Made by a program: the position numbers and the translations under genes
Source: Forficula auricularia
Lineage: Eukaryota; Arthropoda; Insecta; Dermaptera; Forficulidae
NCBI GenBank assembly: GCA_024734495.1
Contig: JALMQS010000677.1
Coordinates: 353,278-417,277, forward strand
Reading direction: 5' to 3'
Length of the DNA: 64,000 nucleotides
Notes under the pieces: generated by a model
Database searches by the model: none
The model's input: the letters and a program-made list of their open reading frames with translations, nothing else
Told to the model about the DNA's origin: nothing
Shown here: piece by piece, positions 43,161-54,159 of the stretch
How the letters are laid out: each line of letters begins with the position of its first letter
How positions within the stretch are numbered: position 1 is the stretch's first letter

Positions 43161-43590
43161 AACAGTATTTCGTCTGTTACCCATGGCTTTTTAATTTCGT
43201 TTTTCTTTGATTGAAGAATTTCATTGGCTGTTTCGGTCAGGCTTGATTTCATGTCATTCCATTCTTGTTCGATTTCATCTTCTTTATTATTTAGGTGTTT
43301 TTTCTTCCAGTTTCTTATTCATTACGTTTTCGAAAAGTTTTTGGGTTTCCTTATTTTTTAATTTAGATATATCCCAGTTTTTTCGCGACCGCCCCTTTTT
43401 TATTAGTTTTTTAAATTTTAGTTGGCATTTCATCGCAATTAGATTGTGATCACTAAAAATATCAGCCCCAGGATAGCTTTTACAGTCCTTTACTTGATTT
43501 CTGAATCTTTGTTTGACTAATATGTAATCTATTTGAAATCTCCCCTTGTCTTTTGGCATTTTCCACGTGTAGATCCTTCTTACAAACTCA
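43160..43590 (-). pseudogene. RTE-type LINE fragment, endonuclease end and linker
   Basis: Minus-strand frame: RFQIDYILVKQRFRNQVKDC, KSYPGADIFSDHNLIAMKCQ (the SDH motif of the endonuclease), then after a stop the linker EWNDMKSSLTETANEIL, PWVTDEIL. The combination SYPGAD...SDHNL followed by PWVT is characteristic of RTE/BovB-like LINEs. RT is absent. Confidence 0.75.
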
Positions 43591-43599
43591 AGTCAAGTC

Positions 43600-44426
43600 A
43601 ACCTATGGTAAGTGTTTGTATGTACTATCAGAAAACGTCTCCGGGAATTAGGGTTGCTGTCAAGGAGACCAGCGACAGGCCGTCTTTTGACACCGAATCA
43701 ATCAAGTGTTCCACTTTTTTTACACCACAGTGTATTAAAATAAACTGATGTGGCCATCCACATGACTTACCATACACCTGGCCACTCTTAGGGGGACCTA
43801 TATATTAGAGATGTACAAGATAATTCATAAAAAGTATCTGGAATACAAGCTTCAAGATACTTTTAATTAAAGCATTTGAGATATCAGATACAAGATACTT
43901 TTGTAAATAGTAGGTATTTGAATGACTAGAAATATTTTTTTTAAATATAAGATATTTTTATTAATCTTAACTTAAGGTTTAGTACCTGGCCACCGAGAGA
44001 TGCTAAGTGCCTTTTTGCTTCAAGCTAAAAGCTACATATATAGTACACGCCCCCTGGACTCCCACCATTACCAACACCTCCTCGCACTCGGTTTTTTCAT
44101 TTCTAGCCTTTTAGCGGCCCACAGATTATGTGTATATAGGCATATAAATAAATACCGTATAATTATTTTTTTAATAAAATAACAATTTGTCGAGTTTTAT
44201 AATTAATTAAATTGTATAAGATTTTAGCAGATTTAGTATTTACAAAATACTAAGATACCAAAAGAATGTATCTAATTACAAGATACAAAATGGAAATTAA
44301 AATAAATTGGCACGTTCTGATGTGACGATCCGCGGTGCACGGGGGGCGGTACGGGGGTTGTTGTCCAGGGGGCGAGGGGTGCAGTGACGGGGTGGTTTTT
44401 ATCAGTATTTTAAATTAAAAATAATA
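43600..44426. other. Non-coding DNA
   Basis: A stretch at 43750-43792 (gatgtggccatccacatgac) also occurs near 26956 in arm 2. A GC patch at 44330-44390. No gene recognised. Confidence 0.45.
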
Positions 44427-44430
44427 TTAA

Positions 44431-44842
44431 CCCTTAGCACTCCGTTGTCGCCGCAGCGGCGACAATTAAAAGAAACAATGTTTTTATTTTAAATATAAAT
44501 ATATATTTAATTCAAATATTCTTTGGTTCTTCATCAAGTTCTATACTCTTAGTTTTTATAATTGCGTTAAAACTATTATCATTTTTTGTATAGGTATTTA
44601 CCCTTGAAATAGAATATAATAATTTCAATGCAATTGATGAATTCTCCGAAAGTGAAGATGAATTCGAATTTAACTTATACAGCGACAATTTGGCTGAAAT
44701 TAAAAATATAAATAAAGATGTAATTAGTGATAGTGATAGCAGCGATATAATAGTTCATCGAAGGCGAAAATCATGGCCTATTGAAAGTGACACCGATGAT
44801 AATGCAAGTATCTGTAAATACCATGAAAATAAGGGGGGATGA
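44431..44842 (+). mobile_element. piggyBac 5' terminus and N-terminal coding fragment
   Basis: TTAA (44427-44430) precedes CCCTTAGCACTCCGTTG, a typical piggyBac end, followed by the perfect palindrome GTCGCCGCAGCGGCGAC. From 44606 a frame rich in Asp, Glu and Ser (EFSESEDEFEFNLYSD, DVISDSDSSDIIVHRRRKS, ESDTDDNAS) runs to a TGA at 44840. piggyBac transposases have such acidic N-termini. The catalytic part is interrupted or deleted; related downstream sequence appears at 47047. Confidence 0.65.
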
Positions 44843-44929
44843 AGTGGTATTGGGGGTGCACCTATCTGTATTATCATTAATATTAAGAATTTAGAATAAT
44901 TATTCCTATTTTATTATTGTAATAACAAG

Positions 44930-45736
44930 CCTGGTAAATTTCCATTCTCATAAAAGGTCTAATTTGTTTGAATAGACATTAGAGAATGGAAATTAGCAGA
45001 GCCAGCATTAGCGAAGGTGCGAGCGAGAGGGAGATAGGAGAGGGGCTTGGGAGGACTGGGGTAAGGAGCCCAGGCGATGGCGAGGCGGGTGAACGCCGGG
45101 AGAGTCGGGCCGAAGCCTTCGGGCGATTTGGATGGGGGGAGGCAGAGATGGGTGGTCTGAGAGAATAAGGGTTGAGAGGTGATAATTGATCCCCGGAGAG
45201 GTATTTGGGTCCCCGGGGACAAAAATGGCAGAGAGGGGTGGCCTGAGAGAATAAGGGTTGAGAGGTGATAATTGATCACCGGAGAGGTATTTGGGACCCC
45301 GGGGACAAAAATGGCAGAGAGGGGTGGCCTGCGAGAATAAGGGTTGAGAGGTGATAATTGATCCCCGGAGAGGTATTTGGGACCCCGGGGACAAAAATGG
45401 CAGAGAGGGGTGGCCTGAGAGAATAAGGGTTGAGAGGTGATAATTGATCCCCGGAGAGGTATTTGGGACCCCGGGGACAAAAAGGGAACGAGCTGATGTG
45501 TTTTGGCCCAGGGAGACGTGTGGCTGGTTGGCCCGAGGAGTCGGGGCCGGGGGCTGATAATAAGGGTTGTAGCATTTGTGGCCCGGGGAGAGAGCCGTGT
45601 CTTAAAGCGGTTTTGGGTAAATCAAAAGGGGCGGGCGGAGTTGTGTATTGTTGAGATAATAATGAGAATCGCGTTTTGTGTGTGTGTGTGTGTGTGTGCG
45701 ATCGCATAAGAGATATATAAGATGGCGGCCGCCAAG
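44930..45736 (+). repeat. Promoter-like repeat R-A, copy 2, with 86-bp minisatellite
   Basis: GC-rich unit parallel to 41880-42482. Between about 45150 and 45490 an 86-bp unit (ggttgagaggtgataattga, ccccggggacaaaaatggc) is repeated four times. Ends with atatataagatggcgg and CCAAG|GTATGT (donor-like at 45737). The several long minus-strand frames rich in Pro and Ser come from the repeat. Confidence 0.6.
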
Positions 45737-47040
45737 GTATGTAATAGACTAAATGTTGAACGAAGTACTTCTTCTGTATTATTAATATACCAATTTATTG
45801 TTACGAAACATATTTATTTGATTAATGACAAATATAATCAATCTAATAATTAATCTCTCTTATTATGATATTTGATCATTTGATAAAATCAGTATAATGA
45901 ATATAATAATCATTAACCCTTGAATGAATTTATTTGTCACTATATATTTGCTTAATTAATCAAATAAATATAATTAATATCATAGTTAATAATCCTAGAA
46001 TTAGTTATTCAGTTTCCTTATAAATTTAATCAATTTTTATTCAATGTCAAAAAATATATTACTCGTTTAGGTATATATTCTGTGAACCAATGTAAAAACC
46101 GACAATTTTTAACCGACTTCAAAAAAGGAGGAGGTTCTCTATTCGATTGAATTTTTTTTTTTGTGTGCCTATGTTACCTCATATCTCCGCCAATTCTCAA
46201 CCGATTTTGAAAATTTTTTTTGCATTGGGTCCAGTCTAGCTTCCGATTGGTCCCATTTTTTTTCGTATTTTTTTCATAGGTATTAGACCTTTTTTATTAG
46301 GTTTGTTTAGACCTAACCTCTTTGTTTATGAACCGATTTCGATGGTTCTTTTTTTATCCGAAAGGGGTGTCTTAGGGATGGTGTCATATTAATTTGGTCA
46401 AGTTCTGATGATATGATCACTATTAATAACATCACTAAAAAGAGAAAAATAAAAATAATTTTTAAGAAAAAATAAAAACCGACTTCAAAAAATTAAATGC
46501 AACAAATAAAATACACTAAAAGGTATAAAATAATTATTATCTTATTTAGTTACAACTAAACTACGAAATATAAACATGAAATTACTTTTTGAAGTTGGTG
46601 CCAAACATATACCTTTTATGAATCGCACTCGACGGATCTTACTTAGTACGTTTGGAGGGTATGCTCGCTTATAGGTATAGTTAGTTTGGCACCGACTTCA
46701 AAAAGTAATTTCATGTTAATATTTCGTCGTTTAGTTGTAACTAAATAAGATAATAATAATTTTATACCTTTTAGTGTATTTTATTTGTTGCATTTAATTT
46801 TTTGAAGTCGGTTTTTATTTTTTCTTAAAAATTATTTTTATCTTTATTAGTTAACCAATGTCAAAACTTACAATTTTCTTTATTAAATATTTTATTATCA
46901 AATCTTGTTCTTGTTAAATTTAACTTCCTTCGTTCCTGAACAGTTCCCCGAATAGATTAAGTGTCTTTTGCTTAAATTTAGGTATCAACTAGAGAGAGGG
47001 GTGGTCGATCGACCTTCCGGTTTTACCTGACCCACCCCCT
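45737..47040 (+). repeat. R-A copy 2: intron-like part with palindromic insert, then acceptor
   Basis: From the donor-like GT to an AG at 46980-46981, followed by GTATCAACTAGAGAGAGG, homologous to 43108. Inserted in it are one unit of the aaccgacttcaaaaaagg repeat (from 46105) and a palindrome at 46475-46850 whose arms (about 170 bp) share gcaccgacttcaaaaa-like ends. No gene. Confidence 0.45.
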
Positions 47041-47046
47041 TCACTA

Positions 47047-47700
47047 TACGATCATATAAGGGACTGCAAAGGGCCCCTAAATTTACATATCTGCTGCTAG
47101 ATAAAATCCCAGAGGCACAGTGTTACCATATGTTTACTGATAGATATTATACCAGTATACCTTTAGCAGAAGAATTAATAAAATTGAAATGCCACTTGAC
47201 TGGAACTATAAAAGCTAACAGGAAAGGTATCCCGACTTTTATGAAAAAACCTAAGTTTTCGGATAAAAAAACTATACTTTGTAAAAAAAGGAAAAATCAT
47301 GTTCTTAGCCTGGAAAGACAAAAGGTTTGTATCACTTTTGAGTACTTGGAATGATAGATTCAAAAAGAATTTTTCGAGGGGTACGGAAGTAAATATTAGA
47401 AAGCCTAATGTAGTTGTAAGTTACACAAATTCTATGGGTGGTGTAGATCGAGCTGATCATTATGCATCTACCTATTGTTTTTTGAGAAAGTCTCTTAAAT
47501 GGTGGAGAAAAATGTATTTTTGGGGCCTGGAAGTGGCTGTAATTAAATCATATATCTTATATAAAATTAAAAAAACAAAACAAAACAAAAAACCATTGAC
47601 ACATTTGAAATATGTTAAACTGTTAGTCGATCAACTGATTAATAATTTTCGACAAGAAAAATCTAGAGCCTCTACGTCATCATCTGAGATCAGGTTAAAT
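47047..47700 (+). pseudogene. piggyBac transposase, C-terminal half, first segment
   Basis: Frame from about 47060: KIPEAQCYHMFTDRYYTSIPLAEELIK, TGTIKANRKGIP. A frame break at the A run near 47287-47293, then FLAWKDKRFVSLLSTW, VVSYTNSMGGVDRADHY, FLRKSLKWWRKMYFWGLEVAV, KLLVDQLINNFRQEK. DRYYTS, TGT and MGGVDRAD are piggyBac landmarks; the Asp in FTDRYY and in GVDRAD are among the catalytic region residues. At 47700 a LINE has inserted; the protein continues at 52443. Confidence 0.85.
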
Positions 47701-47851
47701 TCATTCATTCATTCATTTCTATCTTCGCATGGTCACCATCCTTGCGGAAATTCAACCACTTTTTTTGTGTAATGACAATAGCCACAATAAGATGTACTGA
47801 GCTATAGCCAACTTAATTTGCCTTCAAATAAATATTGTCCTATCCATCCTT

Positions 47852-50800
47852 TCATATCCTTATATTTATATTTGAAATAAAATTTAACAGGGCATGATTT
47901 ATTTTAATATTTTTTTCTTTTAAAATTTGATTAATATTATAAGGCGTCACTAGATTTTCCTCCCCCAAAATCCGCAACATATCAACCCGGGGTTCTCTAT
48001 AGTCGGGACAAATAAATAAAATATGATTTATATCTACAGGTTGGCTTTCCTGACAATGGCATATTTCTTCAGGCGCCATTTTCAATCGATTTAAATGTTT
48101 TGGTAAAACATTATGTCCTGTTCTCAATCTTGACAACACTACTATTTGTTTTCTAGATAAATTTTGATTGTGGAACCATGGCTTATTATCGACTAATTCT
48201 TGAATATTAAACAAATTGTAACCTTTAGTGAGTGAAGATTGGTTCCAATAATTTTGCCAGTCATGAATTAAATTAGATTTGATTATCTGTTTTAAATCAT
48301 TCGCTGGGAAGTTCGGAATATTAATTTCTTGTAGTTTCCCAGATAATTTAGCCAGAGAATCTGCAGTATCATTTCCCGAAACACCTGTATGAGATGGTAT
48401 CCAAACGAACTCAACTAATTTATTATGGAATTTTAATGAGTCTATTTGATTTAAAATTTTGAAAATAATGGGATTTACTTTACTATTTCTATTAATTGTT
48501 TGAATATGTTTTACTGTGCTTAATGAATCGGTTATAATTAAAATTTTTGTGTGATCAATCTTTTCTAAATAGGTCGTTGCTTTGAGGATTGCCATTGCTT
48601 CCGCCGAAAAGATCGAAGTATTAGGGTGCATTTTATAAATTCCACATTTTTTTATTTCCGGAATAAAAAATGCACATCCTGTATATTCAGATGTTTTGGA
48701 ACCATCTGTATAGACTTTTAAAAAATTTGTCCATTTAGATAGATGAATATTAATGATATCCTTTGCAATTTGAGGTCTCATTTTCAAATTTTGCTCACTA
48801 GTTAGCTGCATATCAATATTAGGTTTAAAATATACTAATTTGTATGGAAAGTCGAAAATTGGCGAGATCTCCATTTTTTCAATCTTATCCTCGTATTGTT
48901 TCAATTTTATGTGACTTAGAATTATAGGAGGGGTAGGCTTATTTGATGGATTTATAACTAGTAAACTTGAATAATCTTCTATTACATTTTTTATGGGATT
49001 ATTTTTAAACTTCATATGTTTCAAATAAAAATTATTTGCTAGAAATTTTCTTCTCAAGTCTAGTGGGGGTTCACCACATTCAATTTGTAAGGAATTTGTG
49101 GGAGTAGATGGCATTGAGCCGATAATGATCCTAAGAGCAGAATATTGAATTTGATCAATCTTCTTTAAAAGATTTTTACTTGCTGATGCATATAGAAAAG
49201 ATCCATAATCAATTGTAGATCTTATTAATCCTTTATATATATTCAGCATGCTCGAGGGATGAGAACCCCACCGAGTACCCGCTACACATCTTAGAATATT
49301 CAAAAATTTTTCACACCTTCGCACTAAATTATTTATGTGGTCATCCCATTTTAAGTTATCTTCGAGTATGAGACCTAAAAATTTTTGTTTCTTCTTTTGC
49401 GGGATTATATTATTTTTTATTTTAATTTGGATAACACTATTTGTTACATGTTTAGAAAAAAGAACTAATGCAGACTTTCCAGTATTTATATTTATTCCCA
49501 AACCATCCATATGCTCAACGATGTTGTTAATAGCTGGTTGCAGGTGTCTGGTGAAACCCATTACGGAACTTGAACTTTTGTAAATCACTATATCATCCGC
49601 ATACTGGAGGATTGAAATTGAGGGGGGAATGATCGATTGAATATCAATAATATAAATAATAAAAAGAAGAGGACTTAATACACTGCCTTGAGGAGTTCCT
49701 AAAGATGTTGTTCTTGATGATGACACTTCTTGACCATATTGAACTCGTATAACCCTATCTGTTAATAAAGAATTTATAAATGTAATTGTTTTATTTGGAA
49801 TTCCTAGTTCAACTAATTTATGGCACAAAATATTTGGAATAACTGAATCATATGCAGCTTCTAGATCCAAAAAGACGGCACTATTTTGTTCGTTTTTTTG
49901 AAATGAAATGTTTAAATCGGTTAAGAATGTCGTAAGATTATCTATTGTCGATTTTTCTTTCCTGAATCCAAATTGTGTGTTTGGGATTATTTTTCTATTT
50001 TCTAAATAATGTTCTAGACGATTCTTAATTACTCTTTCTACTATTTTCAATACTGTTGATGTTAGGGCTATCGGTCTATATGATTCAGCTTTTCCTGGAT
50101 TTTTACCTGCTTTAAGAATAGGGATAACTGATTTTAATGAATTTATAAATTTCTTCATATGAATTAGACATACCAAGCTTCTGTGACACAGTCACTCTAA
50201 ACAGATCCCAATTAGCATTTTTTAGTTTCCATGGAGATCGAGGAGTGATAATATGATTTTTATTATGAGAATCAAATGCTATTTGAAATAAAATTGGAAC
50301 ATGGTCACTACCTAAAGAATAATTCAAAGTTTTCCAATTTCCACGAGCCAATAGGTCAGAAGAACATATAGTGATGTCTATTGCTGAAGGAATGCAATGT
50401 GGCCTAAAATATGTCTTTGAACCATCATTTGCAATGGTCAAATTCCCATCCTGGACAGCCTTATATAGTTCCAATCCTATGGAATCCGTTCTACGGTCAC
50501 CCCACGCTGGATGATGTGCATTAAAATCGCCACACACAATTAAGGGACCAGAGATCTGGTCAAATAGATCCAACCATTCCTCCCGAGACACATATGTCAA
50601 AGGGGGAGAGTACAAACTGATTAAAGATACCAGCTCTTTACCAATCCGAACTCTAACCCCCACCACTTCCATAAATTTAGCATTAGAATTTTGATTTATT
50701 CTTAATTCAAGATTTTGAAATTGTATAGATTTTTTGATTAATATCGCAACACCTCCTCCTATTCCAGACCTATCGTGTCTTACCATATTGTACCCTCTAA

Positions 50801-50939
50801 ATCTAATATGATGATTTGAATTTAACCATGTTTCCGCTATGGCTACTATATCAATATTATTTTGATAAATAAAATTTTCTACCGCCAATCTATTACTAAA
50901 TAAGGATCTTATATTAATTTGAAGTATTGTTAAAGCCAT
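47852..50939 (-). pseudogene. LINE 3 ORF2: endonuclease, reverse transcriptase, RNase H; linker deleted
   Basis: Endonuclease (50939-50112): LQINIRSLFSNRLAV, VAIAETWLNSNHH, IVCGDFNAHHPAWGDRR, LGSDHVPILFQ, all catalytic motifs present. RT (frame 50176-47852): YRPIALTSTVLKIVERV, TQFGFRKEKSTIDNL, AVFLDLEAAYDSV, GTPQGSVLSPLLFIIYII, ILQYADDIVIYKS, FLGLILEDNLKWDDH. RNase H: VYTDGSKTSEYTGCAF, FSAEAMAILKATTYL, ITDSLSTVKH, SHTGVSGNDTADSLAKL. Between endonuclease and RT only about 30 residues remain where relatives have about 200, and the frame shifts there (50112-50176). The start at 50939 overlaps ORF1 by 26 bp. Confidence 0.85.
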
Positions 50940-52224
50940 TATTTCCTTTGAATAATTCCTTTAACATTGAGATGATAGTATTTACAGTCTGAACAATCTT
51001 TGGGTCGGCTAAACTACTAATGTGGGATTCTAGTTTACATAAAACTTCTTCTAAATTCTCATCATTCTCCCTTTTTCCTCTTTCATTCTGTGGTATTTTT
51101 TGATCATTATATTCCGCTTGCCCTTTTTTGAAAAAGAGAGCTTCTTCTACTTCTTCACTATTATAATTTTTCTTATCAGAGTTCAATTTCTGTCTTTTTC
51201 TTATATTATTGGATTGGAAATTATTTTCACTAAACTTATCTACTTTAACCAGTTTTGATTCTCCCCTCCTAGATGGACCATCCATTATTTTTGAGAATAA
51301 ATTTTGTTTTTTTGATTGCCTAACTTTTTTAACCGCTTCGGGTAATAATACATTTTCCTTTTCCGCCATAATCTTCGCCTCCTTTTGAATAGAGCGCTCT
51401 TGGCACTCTTGAGAAGTAGACAAATGTTTCCCTTTGCAAAATAAACAAACCGGAGAATCCTTCGCCGGACATACATTTAAATCATGATTTTCTAGACACG
51501 CTGGACATCTCTTGACTTTATCCCTACAACTATTTACTCCATGCCCATAACGAAGGCACCTCGTGCACTGTATTGGAAGGGGAATATATGCTTGCACCGG
51601 GAGTGAAAAGGAATATAAGAACACTCTCTCCGGCAATTTAGTCGTTCTGAATGTAATTAATACTGATAATGATGGGACATAATCAATTTTCCCCTCCTCA
51701 TTCCTTACTTTTCTATTTAATCTTCTTACTTGTTCTATTGGATATTGGGAAATTAGATTCTCTTTAATTTCCTTATCTGACATATCTTTAGGCACATTTC
51801 TAACTACTCCCTTTTTTGTGATGGCGCCAAAAGGGACGTATGTCTTAAGATTGTAATCTTTGAAGTCAATGTCTAGGAATCTGTTCGCCTGGCTAGCCAC
51901 ACTAAAAGTAGCTAAAATTGAATTTCTTGAAATTCTTTTAATTTCAGTAGGTTGTGGGAACTTATTTTTATGGATTATTCTGCCTAACGATAGAGGGTGT
52001 AAATTACCTAAATTTCCATTTACGCTAGAAATAATTATTTTGAATGGAGGTAAATCCATAATACTAAACCTAATCTTAGGTCTCTCATCAGATATTATTG
52101 TCTTATTACTACTAGATTCAGAACTATCGATGGATGAACTCTCATGATGGATAGATGTGATTGAAGGGACTGCGGGGGAAAAGGGGATTTGGGCCATATC
52201 CCAGTCCCCCTCCTCCGAACCCAT
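50914..52224 (-). CDS. LINE 3 ORF1: Gag-like protein with zinc knuckles
   Basis: 436 codons, intact. Ser-rich N-terminus, a central RNA-binding-like domain (IISSVNGNLGNLHPLSLGR, RISRNSILATFSVASQANRF, YVPFGAITKKGVVRNVP), then CTRCLRYGHGVNSC, CPACLENHDLNVC and CLFCKGKHLSTSQEC, a set of CCHC knuckles, and a basic, Asn/Lys-rich C-terminus. Matches the usual ORF1 of I-type LINEs, an RNA chaperone. It ends within ORF2. Confidence 0.85.
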   Translation of the reverse strand: MGSEEGDWDMAQIPFSPAVPSITSIHHESSSIDSSESSSNKTIISDERPKIRFSIMDLPPFKIIISSVNGNLGNLHPLSLGRIIHKNKFPQPTEIKRISRNSILATFSVASQANRFLDIDFKDYNLKTYVPFGAITKKGVVRNVPKDMSDKEIKENLISQYPIEQVRRLNRKVRNEEGKIDYVPSLSVLITFRTTKLPERVFLYSFSLPVQAYIPLPIQCTRCLRYGHGVNSCRDKVKRCPACLENHDLNVCPAKDSPVCLFCKGKHLSTSQECQERSIQKEAKIMAEKENVLLPEAVKKVRQSKKQNLFSKIMDGPSRRGESKLVKVDKFSENNFQSNNIRKRQKLNSDKKNYNSEEVEEALFFKKGQAEYNDQKIPQNERGKRENDENLEEVLCKLESHISSLADPKIVQTVNTIISMLKELFKGNNGFNNTSN

Positions 52225-52442
52225 CAGGAAGGATATTAGATGGATAGGGCTTACCTTATAAGTTTGTATTTAAAAATTTTTATTTAATAAAAAAACAAAT
52301 ATTATCTTCTCCGATCCTTTTACCAATATTTATTTTGTTTTGAAGGCAAATATATTCCAAAATTTATAAATTTTTCGCTTAGAGACAAAGAAAACGATCT
52401 TGTTTATCCAACAATAGAATCAACAATCAGATCAGGTTAAAT

Positions 52443-52565
52443 GGAAAAATTCATGAAATTCGCAAAGGTAAAAAAGAGATTGCATTGTTTGCTCCAATAG
52501 ACAGAAGAAAGGCGAAAAACGAGAAACGAGTGAATATTGTGATACTTGCCCTGATAAGCTAAGAA
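52443..52565 (+). pseudogene. piggyBac transposase, last segment after the LINE insertion
   Basis: Continues the frame interrupted at 47700: GKIHEIRKGKKEIALFAPID, then RRKAKNEKRVNIVILALIS and stop. In most piggyBac transposases a Cys-rich C-terminal domain is found here; no such cysteines are seen. The terminal inverted repeat is not visible because a SINE follows directly. Confidence 0.75.
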
Positions 52566-52920
52566 TTTTTTTTTTAATGATATTGATGAGAGAAGGAGAT
52601 ACACCAGAAGGTGGATCCCCTAAAGGCCTGTATGGGCTGGCCCCTCAATCGTGAAAAGAACAGAGCAGAAGGAAAAGAAGCCGGGATCACGAGCCAATCT
52701 CAGAAACTTAGATACAATTCAATATCCAATTTACCAAGGTTTTAGGGGCTTCGAGCAGTGGTAAATTCTCCGCGCGATAAATTCGGTTAAATTTATCTCC
52801 CACTTAATTTTATTACCAGACCCTATACTTACAGAAAAAATGTCTGGGTATAGCCGGGAATCGAACCCGAGACCTCCGGGTTGCCAGTCAGTTGTTCTGA
52901 CCATTACACCACCGAGGCGG
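52566..52920 (-). mobile_element. SINE (family 1), tRNA-derived, full length
   Basis: Minus strand: tRNA-like head with GGTGGTGTAATGGTCAGA (A box) and GGTTCGATTCC (B box), a body of about 260 bp shared with 6510-6762, and an A-rich tail. The inverted piggyBac copy shows the site without it (aagctaagaatgcattttt); the duplication is at most 2-4 bp. Confidence 0.9.
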
Positions 52921-53760
52921 AATGCATTTTTAACCGACTTCAAAAAAGGAGGAGGTTCTCCATTTGACTGAATTTTTTTTTTTTTTTATGCCTATGTTAC
53001 CTCATATCTCCGCCAATTGTCAACCGATTTTGAAAAAAAAATTTGCGTTGGGTCCAGTCTAGCTTCCGATTGGTCCCATTTTTTCATTCTTTTCTTTCAT
53101 AGGTATTAGACCTTTTTAACCGGACTTCAAAAAGAGGAGGAGGTTCTCTCTATTCGACTGAATTTTTTTTTTTTTTTTTTTTGTTGCCTATGTTACCTCA
53201 TATCTCCGCCAATTGTCAAATCGATTTTGAAAATTTTTTTTACATTGGGTCCAGTCTAGCTTCCGATTGGTCCCACTTTTTTTTCGTTTTTTTTTTCATA
53301 GGTTATTAGGTTTGTTTAGACCTAACCTCTTTGTTTATGAACCGATTTCGATGGTTCTTTTTTTATCCGAAAGGGGGTGTCTTAGGGATGGTGTCATATT
53401 AATTTGGTCAAGTTCTGATGATATCATCACTATTAATAACATCACTAAAAAAGAGAAAAATAAAATTTTTTTTTTCAAAATCGGTTGACAATTGGCGGAG
53501 ATATCGAGATAACATAGGCACAAAAAAATCAGTCGAATAGAGAACCTCCTCCTTTTTTGAAGTCGGTTAAAAAAGGTCTAATACCTATGAAAAAAATGAA
53601 AAAAAATGGGACCAATCGGAAGCTAGACTGGACCCAATGCAAAAATTTTTTTCAAAATCGGTTGACAATTGGCGGAGATATGAGGTAACATAGGCATTAA
53701 AAAAAAAAAATTCCAGTCGAATAGAGAACCTCCTCCTTTTTTGAAGTCGGTTAAAAATGC
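52921..53760. repeat. Array of the aaccgacttcaaaaaagg repeat, direct and inverted
   Basis: Four units: two on plus (from 52930 and about 53118) and two inverted (ending about 53570 and 53755). Each has aaccgacttcaaaaaagg, cctatgttacctcatatctc and ggtccagtctagcttccg. A further unit is at 46105-46270. Segment 53300-53460 matches 46290-46455. The symmetric arrangement joins the two oppositely oriented piggyBac copies. No gene. Confidence 0.75.
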
Positions 53761-53764
53761 ATTC

Positions 53765-54142
53765 TTAGCTTATCAGGGCAAGTATCACAATATTCACTCG
53801 TTTCTCGTTTTTCACCTTTCTTCTGTCTATTGGAGCAAACAATGCAATCTCTTTTTTACCTTTGCGAATTTCATGAATTTTTCCATTTAACCTGATCTCA
53901 GATGATGACGTAGAGGCTCTAGATTTTTCTTGTCGAAAATTATTAATCAGTTGATCGACTAACAGTTTAACATATTTCAAATGTGTCAATGGTTTTTCGT
54001 TTTGTTTTGTTTTTTTAATTTTATATAAGATATATGATTTAATTACAGCCACTTGCAGGCTCCAAAAATACATTTTTCTCACACCATTTTTAAGAGACTT
54101 TCTCAAAAAGACAATAGGTAGATGCATAATGATCAGCGTACT
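53765..54142 (-). pseudogene. piggyBac transposase C-terminal fragment, inverted copy
   Basis: Minus-strand frame: MYFWSLQVAVIKSYILYK, THLKYVKLLVDQLINNF, RASTSSSEIRLNGKIHEIRKG, ending VNIVILALIS. Nearly identical to 47452-47700 plus 52443-52565, without the LINE or the SINE. Truncated upstream at the DHYAST region. Confidence 0.85.
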
Positions 54143-54159
54143 ATGATAATGATATCGCG

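Larger units (their letters stand above)
47701..52428 (-). mobile_element. LINE 3 (I-type), nearly full length, 14-bp target duplication
   Basis: Minus-strand unit with 5' UTR (52225-52428), ORF1, ORF2, 3' UTR and a (GAAT)n tail (47701-47716). agatcaggttaaat flanks it at 47687-47700 and 52429-52442. The inverted piggyBac copy at 53765-54142 has this sequence once and uninterrupted, i.e. the empty site. Length about 4.7 kb. LINE A at 1809 belongs to the same group. Confidence 0.9.

Noticed and set aside
44959..45707. Long minus-strand frames of 128-173 codons rich in Pro and Ser
   Set aside because: They come from the 86-bp minisatellite; composition is repeat-driven and no domain is recognisable.
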